DNA of 64,000 bases from Paraglaciecola sp. MB-3u-78 (GCF_002835935.1 NZ_PJCF01000087.1:1-64000), one strand, 5' to 3'; positions 35,801 to 43,504 are shown, counted from the first letter of the stretch. Notes: generated by a model from the letters alone, not told the origin. Numbers and translations: made by a program.

Positions 35801-35977
35801 ATAATCGGTCGCCGCATATGCTGGCAGCCCAGCAAACGCAGGCAATAGAGTAACTAAAGCTAATAGCCACCTAAAGGTGATATTAGCGTTGGACAAAATG
35901 CCATCGAAGTGCTCTATTTTACGTTGTTTCACTTTTTTGATACCCGCCAGAAAACTAAAATGATCCTTGAAATGCAC
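32813..35977 (-). CDS. mshQ: MshQ-like secreted protein with beta-solenoid repeats and DUF6701 end
   Basis: A 1054-residue protein. A long basic N-terminus leads to a hydrophobic export segment (WLLALVTLLPAFAGLPAYAA, about residues 35-57). Residues about 110-345 are repeats of roughly 20 residues (GGNVSPSGAGVVTLTSVNIG, GGDIGTDAGGITIGDGS), a likely beta-solenoid. The C-terminal half (FRFLYGATETTSIGHQISG ... KYDWNWNGIDAKILDDNPRSTATFGLFRGNDKIVHIREIY) matches the DUF6701 end of MSHA biogenesis protein MshQ, whose role is unknown. MshQ normally closes an msh pilus operon; here no msh gene is adjacent, so it is an orphan in a TA-rich island. Confidence 0.82.
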   Translation of the reverse strand: MHFKDHFSFLAGIKKVKQRKIEHFDGILSNANITFRWLLALVTLLPAFAGLPAYAATDYSFTPDGTLPVGCSLDLLSSTSYTCGVVSLEVGDTVMVGVIPLFTPVTVTFTGAFTTAAGNLINTAGATSDLNLITKGTLTLGADTILNANVTGTAAINMGARSSIGGNISASTTTGVVTLGAESVVGGFIQTDAGAINIASLSTVGGGLSTQAGVVTLLTNIQVGGDIGTDAGGITIGDGSSACGSVFTTGAGVISIATNVLIGNNVNTVPGAITIGPGSRVGGNVSPSGAGVVTLTSVNIGGNVATSSGAITLTSSRVAGTVSSSGAGVVTLTDSTTNDSTLVVPAPPGCAVPPSLEYIQIEHDGKGLTCSAESLTLKACADATCSTLYTDAIDVQLSINSILDQTVTISGGSTIVDFSYTNSELANLSVDQTYECKNGNSVSCDVVFADAGFRFLYGATETTSIGHQISGNNFADIIKLQAVENVNGVCTGLFAGQVDVELSQQNITPSGAAELSLKVNGTSGTSIAKYPTFTPNITLVFDGDSKAIIPTPVYLDAGHIRLHAKYNVAGVSLEGNSTDFWVSPAKLIVTASSDGSNISGNSDSSTIKHKAGQAFDFTVTAYNSLGTEAGNVTANYVPNDIKLLLARTGPTVGGVDGGFNYGSGTLTSRLMPSYQSVSLTTFNSGVSASQSASYSEVGLLNLDLQDENYGFLGNTISADAINMGRFTPDHFEQTVVEHGSLDAVCFQNSTFAYTGQVLVNDAEKGAITYFVIPVVELTAKNVQGVTVQNYTETGYNKLIASANFIIAPTTDSSILGNDSQLLPLTAHLLPGTVSHNGLVTSEPSFDLPLGAGILHYELADDDNFFYPRNENSEVFAQDNDIDFLIDQAHFVDSDGINITYPEDITSTTGINIRFGRASLNNSFGPETDDFRQHLSAQYVNASGRYVMNKQDSCTQYDAGNITLTSGTLNKNLSGVNAVTGKLEEGKTRMIILTAPGAGNQGTIHVQYDTYPWLKYDWNWNGIDAKILDDNPRSTATFGLFRGNDKIVHIREIYH

Positions 35978-36545
35978 GGGTCTGGCTATTGGTAAAAATA
36001 CCTAAACTTAAGGTTTATAGGGGTTAGAGGTTGAAACTATATTGAAAGAATAAAGGGAGAATAAAAGGGGGGGATAGATTCAAATTAACCGAAATAACCG
36101 AACATATATGGACGATCCCAAAATGTCAGTAATTAACATCAGCCATAGTAAGTAATCAAAACAATTGGCTTTTCCGATACCCGCTTTGGTGGCTCCACCA
36201 CTGTTTTTCCACCTTTAAAGTTTCAGCAAAAAATGGCTTATTCTTGGGGCAAATGGCATGGGTGAAACTGGTTTCTTTAGAAGCACTGCTTCGCCCAGTT
36301 GAACAGCTCGACACGGATGTCGAGATTGGGTGCGGATCATCATGGATGTGCGAGTGACTAAATTAAAGCGTTTACACCGGGAAGGAAAATAACATTCGTA
36401 ACGACAACGCGGTTGGCGCCCAAGAAAAAGTCATTTTTTGCGGTTAAAAACTTTAGCAGCGACGGCTTTCTTTGCTTACTTTCTTTAGCTGTAGCAAGAA
36501 AGTAAGTCATATAGCATGCGGCCGCGCGGGATGATGCCGCGAAGC
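35978..36545. repeat. Repeat block between mshQ and the fic remnant
   Basis: A long-stem unit (36187-36440) begins near gctttggtggctccaccact. Within it a segment from the hairpin mosaic has been inserted, with CTCGAC/GTCGAG and loop ACGGAT at 36307-36324. The end (36510-36545) is the gcggccgcgcgggatgatgc block. The word gggggatagattcaaattaa (36067 on) is a variant of the repeat head. Confidence 0.65.
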
Positions 36546-37249
36546 CTACTTTTCTACCAGTAGGAAATAATGTCGACTACGCCCTTCGCCAACTGGCACT
36601 AATATTTTTTTCTTTAAAAGATCAGCTATATCTCTTGCTGCGGTGGCGTCGGTTGTTTTGGTTAGTGCCTTATATTAATAAGTGTTTGTTGGTGTCTTTG
36701 CCAAAAGTGAGTGGTTTGCATCACCCGTTCAAATTCTTTTTTAGCATCGAGAGCGGCTATTTCTACCATAGATAAAAACCAGACTATCCAAGCGGTTAAA
36801 TCAAGACCGTCACTATTTTCGGTCGTGCTTTTCAAGCTTTCCATCTGACAACCTTGATGGTTCTGTAACTGTTGATAATATTCATTACGGTGAGTTTCAA
36901 GGGCTGACGATAAAAGCTCAACCATCGCATCACTTTGTTTGTTAAATTTACTTCCTTTTCCTATGCCTAGTTTATTGACGATACTAGAACGCACTGAATC
37001 GCGATCATATAACTCACCTTCAATTTTGGCTGAGGCTAATGTTTCATCGAGTAATATAGCGGCTTCCCAATCTAGCCTTTGTTCATCACTCAGTACTGCA
37101 CTTAGTTGCTTTAACGGGGAGACGGCCTGAATACAAGACTCTAACCTCGTCATAACGGTTGCCTGATCATAAGTAAAATTAGGCCAATTTTTGTTCTGCC
37201 AAATGTACAAAGGCGAGGAGAGCATAATTTTCCTGAGTCGGTTACGCAT
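36546..37249 (-). pseudogene. fic gene lacking its catalytic core
   Basis: The N-terminal part (PLYIWQNKNWPNFTYDQATV, LLDETLASAKIEGELYDRDSVRSSI) is the DUF4172 domain of Fic proteins. After LLSSALETH the sequence jumps to RNEYYQQLQ, which in full-length relatives follows the Fic core. The HPFxxGNGR motif is therefore missing by an apparently in-frame deletion. A second deletion after QQTLINIR shifts the frame. The winged-helix end (KALTKTTDATAARDIADLLK, VPVGEGRSRHYFLLVEK) resumes in another frame and stops at 36546-36548. No AMP-transferase activity is possible. Confidence 0.82.
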
Positions 37250-38061
37250 TAATCATATCAAATTATGAGTCGATTAAATGTATTAATCAACTCAATTAGA
37301 TATTTATCTCTGAACGATAAAGTGTGGGAAAAAGCGGGAAAAAGGGGTCGTAGTCAATTTAGTTGAATAAAACGGCTCTGACACTTAGACAATTCCTTTA
37401 CCCGATTAAACGCAAGGTGTACTCACGCCAAATCACTTGCCATACCTATTCATATCCATCGAACGTAAATTATTGTTTTTAATAATTTTTTACTACCGTC
37501 GAGCCCACTATTTTTACCTAATAAAGCAAAGTAAATATTTTACTCCCGTTTTTAATCCCTGTGAGCGCAGCTCATGCTTTGGTGGCCCCGCCACTGCATT
37601 TCCCGCCTTTAAAGTTTCAGCACAAAAAGGCTTATTTTAGGGGCAAATGACAAGGATGTCATTTGAGCGAAAGTTGGAGGGACACATTTGTAGCGACAAC
37701 GCGGTTGGCGCCCATAAAATAAGCTTTTTTGTGCGGTTAAGAACTTTAGCAGCGACGGCTTTCTTTATGAAATACGTCCTTGTATTTCACCCTACGGGCC
37801 ATCTTTCAGATGTTCAAAATGGTTCCCGACCATTTTGTCTGGTTACTATTTTTTGCTGTTGACCATATTTACGGGATAAATATGGAACAGCTTCAGCTGG
37901 CCTTTAGGTAAAGTACAGCGGACGCCGCGCGGGACGATGGCGCGAAGCGTGCCTTTGATCTTCAGTTTTAAAAAAAGAATAAACTCCGATGTGCACAGCA
38001 AATGCTTTTGTACCTCATGAAAATCGACAAAGTCAGCCCTATTAGATACCTAAGCAATTTG
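37250..38061. repeat. Repeat block between fic remnant and parDE
   Basis: A full copy of the 230-bp repeat (37344-37575) joins the long-stem unit (37580-37745) with CAAATGAC/GTCATTTG at 37644-37665. Then come TGAAATAC/GTATTTCA at 37768-37789, CAAAATGGT/ACCATTTTG at 37815-37837 and CCATATTTA/TAAATATGG at 37863-37885. The gcggacgccgcgcgggacga block follows at 37918-37950. This is the cleanest example of the hairpin mosaic. Confidence 0.8.
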
Positions 38062-38355
38062 TTATAAATGCCTATCTGGCTCCATGCTTTGATGCAAGAT
38101 ATCGATGATATCAATATGCGTATCTCTGATACGGTAATAGATTGTGTGCCTGCGTTCGTAGTAGCTGTAATAGCCCGTCTTAATTTCGCTTCTGGGCTTA
38201 CCATCTAAGGGGGACTTAGCTAATTGCTGCATTCTTTTGCGCAACCCATTTAAATACAAACTTGTTTGCTGTTTACCGTAGTTTTCGAAGGTATAGCGCT
38301 GGATTTGTGTAAGGCTTTTTTGTGCTTGTGGTGAAAGAACGAATTTAGCCATCAA
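38062..38355 (-). CDS. parE: ParE-type toxin
   Basis: A 97-residue RelE/ParE toxin (MMAKFVLSPQAQKSLTQIQRY, KSPLDGKPRSEIKTGYYSYYERRHTIYYRI, IDIIDILHQSMEP). ParE toxins poison DNA gyrase. It overlaps the parD end by 11 bases. The HTIYYRI-to-DILHQ C-terminal half is characteristic. A second Met directly after the first could be the start. Confidence 0.9.
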   Translation of the reverse strand: MMAKFVLSPQAQKSLTQIQRYTFENYGKQQTSLYLNGLRKRMQQLAKSPLDGKPRSEIKTGYYSYYERRHTIYYRIRDTHIDIIDILHQSMEPDRHL

Positions 38356-38584
38356 TTAATTCTTTCATAAATGCATCACCATCAATACCTTGCCCTTGGT
38401 CGAGCTGGGCTTCCCCTGCGGCCAAAACAGCTTTTAATCTATCCAGCTTTGTTTCTTGCTCTTCAAGTAGGCGCAACCCAGCGCGTATAGCTTCGCTTGT
38501 GGAGCCGTAGCGGCCTTCTTGAACTTTGCTTTCTATGAAGCCATCAAAATGCTTGCCGAGCGTGACGCTAGTATTTCTAGGCAT
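38345..38584 (-). CDS. parD: ParD-type antitoxin
   Basis: A 79-residue ribbon-helix-helix antitoxin (RNTSVTLGKHFDGFIESKVQEGRYGSTSEAIRAGLRLLEE, residues 3-42) with a toxin-binding acidic tail. AGGATATTGCC precedes the start. A 33-bp palindrome 16 bases upstream is a strong operator candidate. It forms an operon with parE. Confidence 0.92.
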   Translation of the reverse strand: MPRNTSVTLGKHFDGFIESKVQEGRYGSTSEAIRAGLRLLEEQETKLDRLKAVLAAGEAQLDQGQGIDGDAFMKELIDG

Positions 38585-38599
38585 GGCAATATCCTTTAT

Positions 38600-38632
38600 A
38601 AAATAGTGTATTACTTATTAATACACTATTTT
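38600..38632 (-). promoter_or_regulatory. Long palindrome upstream of parD
   Basis: Perfect 14-bp arms AAAATAGTGTATTA and TAATACACTATTTT are separated by CTTAT. The palindrome lies just before parD, where ParD dimers would be expected to bind, and its AT-rich arms could include the -10 region. Function is inferred. Confidence 0.7.
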
Positions 38633-39402
38633 AGGGATAGTTTCCAATGAACCTGCGGCTTCTTTTTATGAAATACGTCCTGTATTTCACGCTACGCGCC
38701 ATCTTTCAGATGTTCAAATTCATTCCAGATGAATTTGTGCTTACTTTTTGCGGCTGTAGGTAAAAAGTAAGTTGAACCCAAGGGACTGGGTTTAAGAAAC
38801 GCAATGGATTGCGGTGTGCACAGCACATGCTTTATCGGCAAAGCCATCACCTTTCGAATATTTCGAATGCTTGAAAAAACTACTAACATTGCGAATACAT
38901 CAAATCACTGGACTCAAAACAAAATTAAACTTCCCTAGGCGGCTCAGCCGCTGATTTTCCCTACCCTCGCATGTATGTTCGCTAGTTATCAGGTGAATTT
39001 AGTACTTACTCCTTTCCTGCCAGATGTGAACGCAACTTAGAAAAGTGAAACATTTGAGGTAGTCAAATACACATCCTTGATGATTTTCACCCAAACCCAA
39101 CATCCATGTTGTGTTGTTAAGTCGGATGGAGCAGTGCTCCAGAGAGCCCCGACTTAACCCTTGATGATCCGCACCCAATCTCGACGTCCATATCGAGATG
39201 TTCAACTGGGCGAAGCCGTGCTTCTAATGAATCCAGTTTCACCCTTCGGGCCATCCCGAGGATATTCACCAAGATTTGTTAGAACAAATCACAACAGCTT
39301 CAGCTGGCCTGCACGGCAAGTGAGCTACAAGGATGTAGCGAGTCAATTCGTTCCAGACGAATTTGTGGGCAACATAGATAATTGGTACCAGCATGAAATT
39401 AA
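38633..39402. repeat. Hairpin-mosaic block between parDE and the lipoprotein gene
   Basis: Hairpins in order include TGAAATAC/GTATTTCA (about 38668-38688), CAAATTCAT/ATGAATTTG (38715-38737), CTTACTTTTT/AAAAAGTAAG (38740-38772) and CGCAAT/ATTGCG (38799 on). Then come CAACA/TGTTG near 39098, GATTTGTT/AACAAATC near 39274, GCTAC/GTAGC (39324-39339) and AATTCGT/ACGAATT (39345-39363). The last part is an inverted relative of 8920-9100. No gene is seen. Confidence 0.75.
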
Positions 39403-40179
39403 TTAGCTGTCGTCTTTATCGTAGCCAAATAATCTTTTTAATTGTTTACGGACTAAAAACAATATTAAGCCAAAGAATAGCGCTAACAAGGCTGCCCAGA
39501 ATTCAGTTGTTTTAGCCCAAAATATATCCACAAAACTTTGGCGTCGCTGTTCATCTAATAAGGTTTGGTTTACTGCCACATTAACCTTGAGAGTATTTGC
39601 TGTTTTGGGAATGGCAGGGCCTGAACAATCTTGGGTATTAAATAAATTCACTGTGGCGCTGACCACAAAATTCCCTGCCTTTAGCGCGGTCAGATAAAAT
39701 TTTGCATCAACTCCTGACGGGTGAAGTAATAAACATTTTGATGTGACGGGCGATACCTCAAAATCAGGTGCGTTGGCTTCTACTAGAGCATATTCACCTA
39801 CGGCGATAATGTTAGAATCGGCTATATTCATGGTTTCGTCTGCGGCAGGTTGAAAGTATTCATCGCCAATCCAAACGTTGAGTAAACCTTTGCTACCGGG
39901 CAGTTGCAGGTGTTTAGAGCCTGAGACCACTACACGATAATATTCAAGGGTCGGCATGGATGCTCCAGCATCTGGTGGTAAAGAGGCAATCCATTCTTCA
40001 AGTGCTTTTGGGTCATTAGGTTCTGGTTGTGTACTTTTTTCAATAGGTTCTGGGGTGGGTGGTTGACCATTTGCGATGGGATTATCTGATTTTTTTTGCC
40101 CACATGAAGTGAGAATTAACAACAATAATAGGCCACCAATAATGCCTAGGCTACCTCGATATAATTGAGCTAGGTGCAT
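39403..40179 (-). CDS. Lipoprotein with a C-terminal membrane helix, unknown function
   Basis: A 258-residue protein. A lipoprotein signal (LGIIGGLLLLLILTSC) gives Cys26 as lipidation site. A Pro-rich linker (about 35-55) and a beta-rich domain (60-205) follow. A transmembrane helix near the end (FWAALLALFFGLILFLV, about 229-245) leads to a basic tail. Both a lipid anchor and a C-terminal helix is unusual and suggests a protein fixed at both ends to the inner membrane. It is divergent from a von Willebrand A (VWA)-domain gene 616 bases away. I do not recognise the family. Confidence 0.7.
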   Translation of the reverse strand: MHLAQLYRGSLGIIGGLLLLLILTSCGQKKSDNPIANGQPPTPEPIEKSTQPEPNDPKALEEWIASLPPDAGASMPTLEYYRVVVSGSKHLQLPGSKGLLNVWIGDEYFQPAADETMNIADSNIIAVGEYALVEANAPDFEVSPVTSKCLLLHPSGVDAKFYLTALKAGNFVVSATVNLFNTQDCSGPAIPKTANTLKVNVAVNQTLLDEQRRQSFVDIFWAKTTEFWAALLALFFGLILFLVRKQLKRLFGYDKDDS

Positions 40180-40795
40180 GTCAACTCCCTATGATTTTTA
40201 TAACCAGTGTTTTGATATTAATTCAACCATTGGGCTTAAACAAGCGTTAGCATCATGTGACTCGTGTCATCATTCTTTCTAACCTGCAGGTCAGGTTCGT
40301 TGAAAAAGATAAAAGGGGTCAAGATCCAAATTAACAAGATTTATCTTCTTTTCGCCATCCGACTGGCATGCCCCTACCCCCTAACTTAACCTAGGTATTC
40401 ACAGAGACCGCACTCTTTCTTGCCATTCTTTATTGCAACTCTTTCTTGCCACTTAGATTTCTTGCAGTCATTGATCGCTTGGCATTTTTATATTGAACAA
40501 CAAGCTTAAAAAATCAACAATAATCTACGCCAGCTATAAGGCCGTTTTTGCCTGCAACCAATACTATTCAACGGCGGCTATGAGCGATCAACGTTTGTTC
40601 AAGCAATCTCTGAATTTTTAGATTTGTTGATATACTAATGGCAACAGATCCGACAGAGCAGGCATACTGTAGTTATCATATGTGGTATTAATGTTGTGGT
40701 ATTAATGTTGTCATCTTATAAATTATCTATTATGTCTTTAGCCAATTATTGAATTGTTTTTTTTACTTTAGGTTTAATAAAAACAGGGGAATTAC
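40180..40795. other. Divergent intergenic region
   Basis: This 616-base gap probably carries two outward promoters. It includes cctgcaggtcaggttcgttg (40285-40304), an inverted form of the junction palindrome, and ggggtcaagatccaaattaa (40315-40334), a variant of the repeat head. A near-tandem tgtggtattaatgttg occurs twice at 40681-40710. No RNA gene was recognised. Confidence 0.45.
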
Positions 40796-41494
40796 ATGAC
40801 CTCAAAGCTTCCTGCTAAAAAGTCGAGCGCCCAAGATATCCAAGCATTTATTGGTAAAGTCAAAAATACTCCGCTGGTCACTGGTGTAGCCAAGGGCAGA
40901 TTAATATTTGCAATGGATGCCACGGCAAGTCGTGAGCATTGCTGGGATATGGCGAGTCAAAATCATGCGGCTATGTTTGTCGAAGCATATAAGGTGAGCA
41001 CACTGAATGTGCAGCTTTGTTATTACCGGGGAATGGGAGACTTTACAGCGCTTCCTTGGACACGCTGCGCGGATGACATTAAACAAGCCTTACTTTCGGT
41101 GCGATGCCTAGCTGGACAAACCCAGATTGCCAAAGTACTAGCACATGCATTGCGTGAGGCTCGCACAAGCAAAGTAAACGCGCTGGTATTTGTGGGTGAT
41201 TGTGTCGAAGAAAACCCGGATTCACTTGGCGCCTTAGCAGGGCAGTTGGGAATACTCAATCTACCTTTATTTGTTTTTCAGGAAGGAAAAAATCCAAAGG
41301 TTGGCAGTATCTTTTCACAGCTAGCGACATTGAGTGGCGGCGCACATTGCCAGTTTGATCAAGGCAGTGCCAAACAATTAGGTCAGCTGTTAGCAGCGGT
41401 TGCGGTGTATGCAGCGGGCGGTAAACCTGCCCTAGAAAGTCATTTATTGAGTAAGGATACGAGCGTGCGCCGATTATTGCAGCAGCTAAAATAA
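40796..41494 (+). CDS. VWA-domain protein
   Basis: A 232-residue protein with a von Willebrand A fold. The metal site is RLIFAMDATASREHCWDMAS (Asp-Ala-Thr-Ala-Ser near residue 41), a later Thr in GQTQIAKVLAHAL and an Asp in LVFVGDCVEEN. No signal peptide, so it acts in the cytoplasm. The DnaJ-domain gene that follows on the same strand suggests a joint role, perhaps in protein assembly or quality control, but this is guesswork. GGGGAATTAC before the start is a fair ribosome binding site. Confidence 0.75.
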   Translation: MTSKLPAKKSSAQDIQAFIGKVKNTPLVTGVAKGRLIFAMDATASREHCWDMASQNHAAMFVEAYKVSTLNVQLCYYRGMGDFTALPWTRCADDIKQALLSVRCLAGQTQIAKVLAHALREARTSKVNALVFVGDCVEENPDSLGALAGQLGILNLPLFVFQEGKNPKVGSIFSQLATLSGGAHCQFDQGSAKQLGQLLAAVAVYAAGGKPALESHLLSKDTSVRRLLQQLK

Positions 41495-41502
41495 TCATGA
41501 TG

Positions 41503-41765
41503 ATACCCATGCCACCTCAAAATGCGTGTTTCAGAACGACTGGGGCGCTTCAACTCAAGGCGCGTCAATGACTGAATGTCGATCACCTTCTGAATTGGCG
41601 CAACGAAGAAGTGGAGTGCCCCAGCCGTTCCCTTCGGGCGGGTTTTAAAGCGATTTATCCGTTGTTGGCCATTTTTGACTTAGATAGCTAAGCCTGCAAA
41701 TAGCCGCCTAGTCTAAATCGCTTTAAACTCCCACTGAATCCGTCATTTTGAGGTGGTATGGGTAT
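41503..41765. mobile_element. 263-bp miniature inverted-repeat element (MITE)
   Basis: The ends ATACCCATGCCACCTCAAAA and, on the other strand, ATACCCATACCACCTCAAAA are near-perfect inverted repeats of about 22 bp. An inner inverted pair TTTAAAGCGATTTA / TAAATCGCTTTAAA (41643-41657 and 41716-41730) is also present. There is no coding capacity, and no transposase with these ends is in the window. A target duplication is not clear. It sits between the VWA and DnaJ genes and may separate or terminate transcription. Confidence 0.8.
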
Positions 41766-41871
41766 AGATAGCCGCCAATAATTCAACTGTTTCCACGGAA
41801 ATAACCACACCGTAAATGAAAGCATGATTGGCTTTGCGGCTTAACGGGTAACTCAAATAAGTGAAAACTCT

Positions 41872-42633
41872 ATGTTAGTATTTGTCGCTTTAATAGCGGT
41901 TGTCATCATCGGCTATATCACAGTGGGATATATTCAAACCCTGAAACAGGAACAAAGAAAAAAAGCCGGTGCGAAAGCCGGCGTACTGGCTTTTATCGCG
42001 GGGCTGATCTTGCTAACGGTCACTGGAAAGCTTTATATTTTGGCAGCACTGGGAACAGGTTTAGTTGTATTTGCTAAGCGCTTGTTTCCTTTTTTACGTT
42101 ACTTTCCGCTTTTTAAAGGCCTTTTCCAGAAAGCTAAAGCTAAACAGAGTGCGGGTTCGTCTAAGCATTCTACCGTTGAAACCAGTTTACTCAAAATGAC
42201 CCTCGATCACGAAAGTGGTGAAATAGATGGTGAATTATTGGACACGGTTAGCGAGGGTAAATATCTGTCTGAATTTGAGCTGCCAGATTTAATTTCTCTG
42301 TATATTCTTGCTGGTAAGCAATATCCGGATTCTATTGAGATTTTGGCTACCTATCTTGATCGCAAGTATGGTGCTGACTGGCGCGAAGCGGCTAATGCAG
42401 GAAAGGGCTCTCAAGAGAGCGGGCAAAACGCTCGCACAAGCGATAGCAGTGAGATGACTGTCATTGAAGCTTATGCTGTACTGGGCCTTGATAATAACGC
42501 AACACAGGAAGAGATTATTGCCGCCCACCGCAAACTGATGCTGAAGCTCCACCCCGATAAGGGTGGAAGCAATTATCTGGCAACAAAAATAAACCAGGCG
42601 AAAGATTTACTAGTGAGCAGTAAAGACAAGTAA
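41872..42633 (+). CDS. Membrane-anchored J-domain protein
   Basis: A 253-residue protein. One N-terminal membrane helix (FVALIAVVIIGYITVGYI, 3-20) is followed by a second hydrophobic pair (about 35-65). A C-terminal J domain (AYAVLGLDNNATQEEIIAAHRKLMLKLHPDKGG, about 198-236) carries the HPD motif needed to stimulate DnaK. The J domain at the extreme C-terminus with a membrane anchor recalls Tim14-type and DjlA-like co-chaperones. It should recruit DnaK to the inner membrane. The partner is not known. Confidence 0.85.
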   Translation: MLVFVALIAVVIIGYITVGYIQTLKQEQRKKAGAKAGVLAFIAGLILLTVTGKLYILAALGTGLVVFAKRLFPFLRYFPLFKGLFQKAKAKQSAGSSKHSTVETSLLKMTLDHESGEIDGELLDTVSEGKYLSEFELPDLISLYILAGKQYPDSIEILATYLDRKYGADWREAANAGKGSQESGQNARTSDSSEMTVIEAYAVLGLDNNATQEEIIAAHRKLMLKLHPDKGGSNYLATKINQAKDLLVSSKDK

Positions 42634-43189
42634 GCGAAGATAAAAGGGGATCAGATCCAAATTAAGCAGATTAATTTTCTTTACGCCATCCGACTGGCCT
42701 GCCCTTCTTTCCTTCCTTTAACCTTTTTCCTGTAAGGGCTTCAACCTCTTCAACATATCGTTTACTTCCTAAAACCAAATCTTTATTCGCCGCTTGACTG
42801 ATATGAAAATTAACAAGAAAACATTAAATGCACTTTCCATCAACTATTGTTCACCACGACTAATGTTAAGTTTAGTGGCAATTTGCAGCCAAATTTATCA
42901 GGGCAGCCAAAATAGTGAATCCTTTAGATTCAACAAAAATTCCTTTGGCGGCAAAGCCGCTGCTTTTGCCCTACCCTCGCATGTATATTCGCCGATTATT
43001 TTTTGAGATTTAGTGGCTTTGGTGGCTCCGCCACTACTTTTCCGCCTTTAAAGTTTCAGCACAAGAAGGCTTATTTTAGGGGAAAATGACATGCGGACGC
43101 CGCGCGGGATGATGGCGCGAAGCGTGCTTTTGTTTTTTATAAAGAGTTAAAGCAGCGAGTTCCGAAGAACGACGACGTAAAACGTCCTT
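42634..43189. repeat. Repeat block between DnaJ-domain gene and ccdAB
   Basis: This block contains ggggatcagatccaaattaa (42656-42675), a head variant. It also has tttggcggcaaagccgctgc...ccctaccctcgcatgtatat (42944-42990), the long-stem unit start (43013-43080) and the gcggacgccgcgcgggatga block (43092-43125). No gene is seen. Confidence 0.65.
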
Positions 43190-43498
43190 CTAAATTCCCA
43201 TCAACAACGCATCATAAGCATTAACAATACCATCTCGTGAATCTATAACATTACAAACAAGGTCACTTAATCTATTACTTTCAATGGTTGCCATAACATT
43301 CATGCAAAGGTGAAATTCAGTGTCGTTTATGGATATAGGCACACTGACTTTATCAAAAGCCACTGTTGCATCGCCAGTGACAAAGCACACAACTCTAGTC
43401 GATAAACCATACAACAATTCACTTTGTAGGCAGCATACATAGGGATATAAGACACGCCCTTTGGCAATGGGGTTGATATACACATCGAATTGATTCAT
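43190..43498 (-). CDS. ccdB: CcdB-type gyrase toxin
   Basis: A 102-residue toxin resembling CcdB: MNQFDVYINPIAKGRVLYPYVCCLQSELL, TRVVCFVTGDA, and the C-terminal SRDGIVNAYDALLMGI that inserts into gyrase (F-plasmid CcdB ends in a Trp-Gly-Ile; here Met-Gly-Ile, as in many chromosomal forms). It lies six bases after ccdA. Confidence 0.9.
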   Translation of the reverse strand: MNQFDVYINPIAKGRVLYPYVCCLQSELLYGLSTRVVCFVTGDATVAFDKVSVPISINDTEFHLCMNVMATIESNRLSDLVCNVIDSRDGIVNAYDALLMGI

Positions 43499-43504
43499 AT
43501 CTGA

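Noticed and set aside
8690-43189. Chromosomal integron (superintegron) reading of the TA chain
   Set aside because: No integron integrase is present, genes lie in both orientations, and the repeats occur in both orientations without the conserved attC core GTTRRRY/RYYYAAC at module edges.
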